Part shown: piece by piece, positions 5,262 to 5,383 of the stretch
Numbering within the stretch: position 1 is the first letter of the stretch
How the letters are laid out: every line of letters starts with the position of its first letter
From: Pseudonocardiales bacterium
GTDB taxonomy: Bacteria > Actinomycetota > Actinomycetes > Mycobacteriales > Pseudonocardiaceae
Assembly (NCBI GenBank): GCA_025465385.1
Contig: JAODNG010000143.1
Location: forward strand, 1-5,383
Reading direction: 5' to 3'
DNA length: 5,383 nt
Program-made: the position numbers and the translations under genes
The notes under the pieces: model-generated
What the model saw: only the letters and a program-made list of their open reading frames with translations
What the model was told of the DNA's origin: nothing
The model's database searches: none

Positions 5262-5383
5262 GTGCTTGACGTCAACTTCTTCGACGAGCTCCGCATCGGT
5301 CTTGCGACCGCAGAGGACATTCGCCAGTGGTCCTTCGGCGAGGTCAAGAAGCCGGAGACCATCAACTATCGCACGCTCAAGCC
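5262..5383 (+). CDS. rpoC: DNA-directed RNA polymerase subunit β' (RpoC), N-terminal fragment
   Basis: The gene starts with GTG at 5262 after a good ribosome-binding site and runs off the right window edge after 40 codons and two bases. The visible part, beginning MLDVNFFDELRIGLATAEDI and continuing with WSFGEVKKPETINYRTLK, matches the N-terminus of mycobacterial β' almost residue for residue as I remember it. This is the start of the β' clamp, just before the expected zinc-ribbon Cys cluster. The catalytic NADFDGD motif and the rest lie outside the window. β' pairs with β to form the active centre, and its position directly after rpoB is the universal bacterial order. It is presumably translated from the rpoB transcript, subject to the hairpin in the spacer. 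Confidence 0.97.
   Translation, partial: MLDVNFFDELRIGLATAEDIRQWSFGEVKKPETINYRTLK

Overview
The window comes from a high-GC actinobacterium and is built around the RNA polymerase operon. It holds a complete rpoB (β subunit, TTG start at 1644, stop at 5138) and the first 40 codons of rpoC (β', GTG start at 5262). From memory of family sequences, the RpoB C-terminus and the RpoC N-terminus look closer to Mycobacterium and its relatives (Mycobacteriales/Pseudonocardiales) than to Streptomyces. I cannot name the genus.

Layout: (1) 1-1143 holds two consecutive small genes that look like Mce-associated single-pass membrane proteins. The first is cut by the left window edge. (2) 1144-1643 is a 500-bp non-coding region. 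Its first part has overlapping GATC-centred inverted repeats, probably the end of the upstream transcription unit. A good σA-type promoter follows (-35 TGGACA, 17-nt spacer, -10 TAGACT, 1306-1334), then a leader of about 300 nt with several short perfect hairpins, a tandem repeat and a CAAC-rich stretch. (3) 1644-5138 is rpoB, intact and with a rifamycin-sensitive-type pocket. (4) 5139-5261 is a 123-nt rpoB-rpoC spacer with a very stable GC-rich hairpin (18 bp, one bulge), then an AT-rich patch and a small hairpin next to the rpoC Shine-Dalgarno. (5) 5262-5383 is the start of rpoC.

How the genes work together: rpoB and rpoC encode the two large subunits that form the RNA polymerase active-site cleft and are very probably co-transcribed from the promoter at 1306-1334. 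The upstream pair probably belongs to an Mce lipid-import locus ending just before rpoB, a separate function.

I see no evidence for an undescribed system. The protein-coding content is core housekeeping plus a known accessory family. The points worth a second look are in the non-coding DNA: the structured rpoB leader, the competing inverted repeats before the promoter, and the strong hairpin between rpoB and rpoC.
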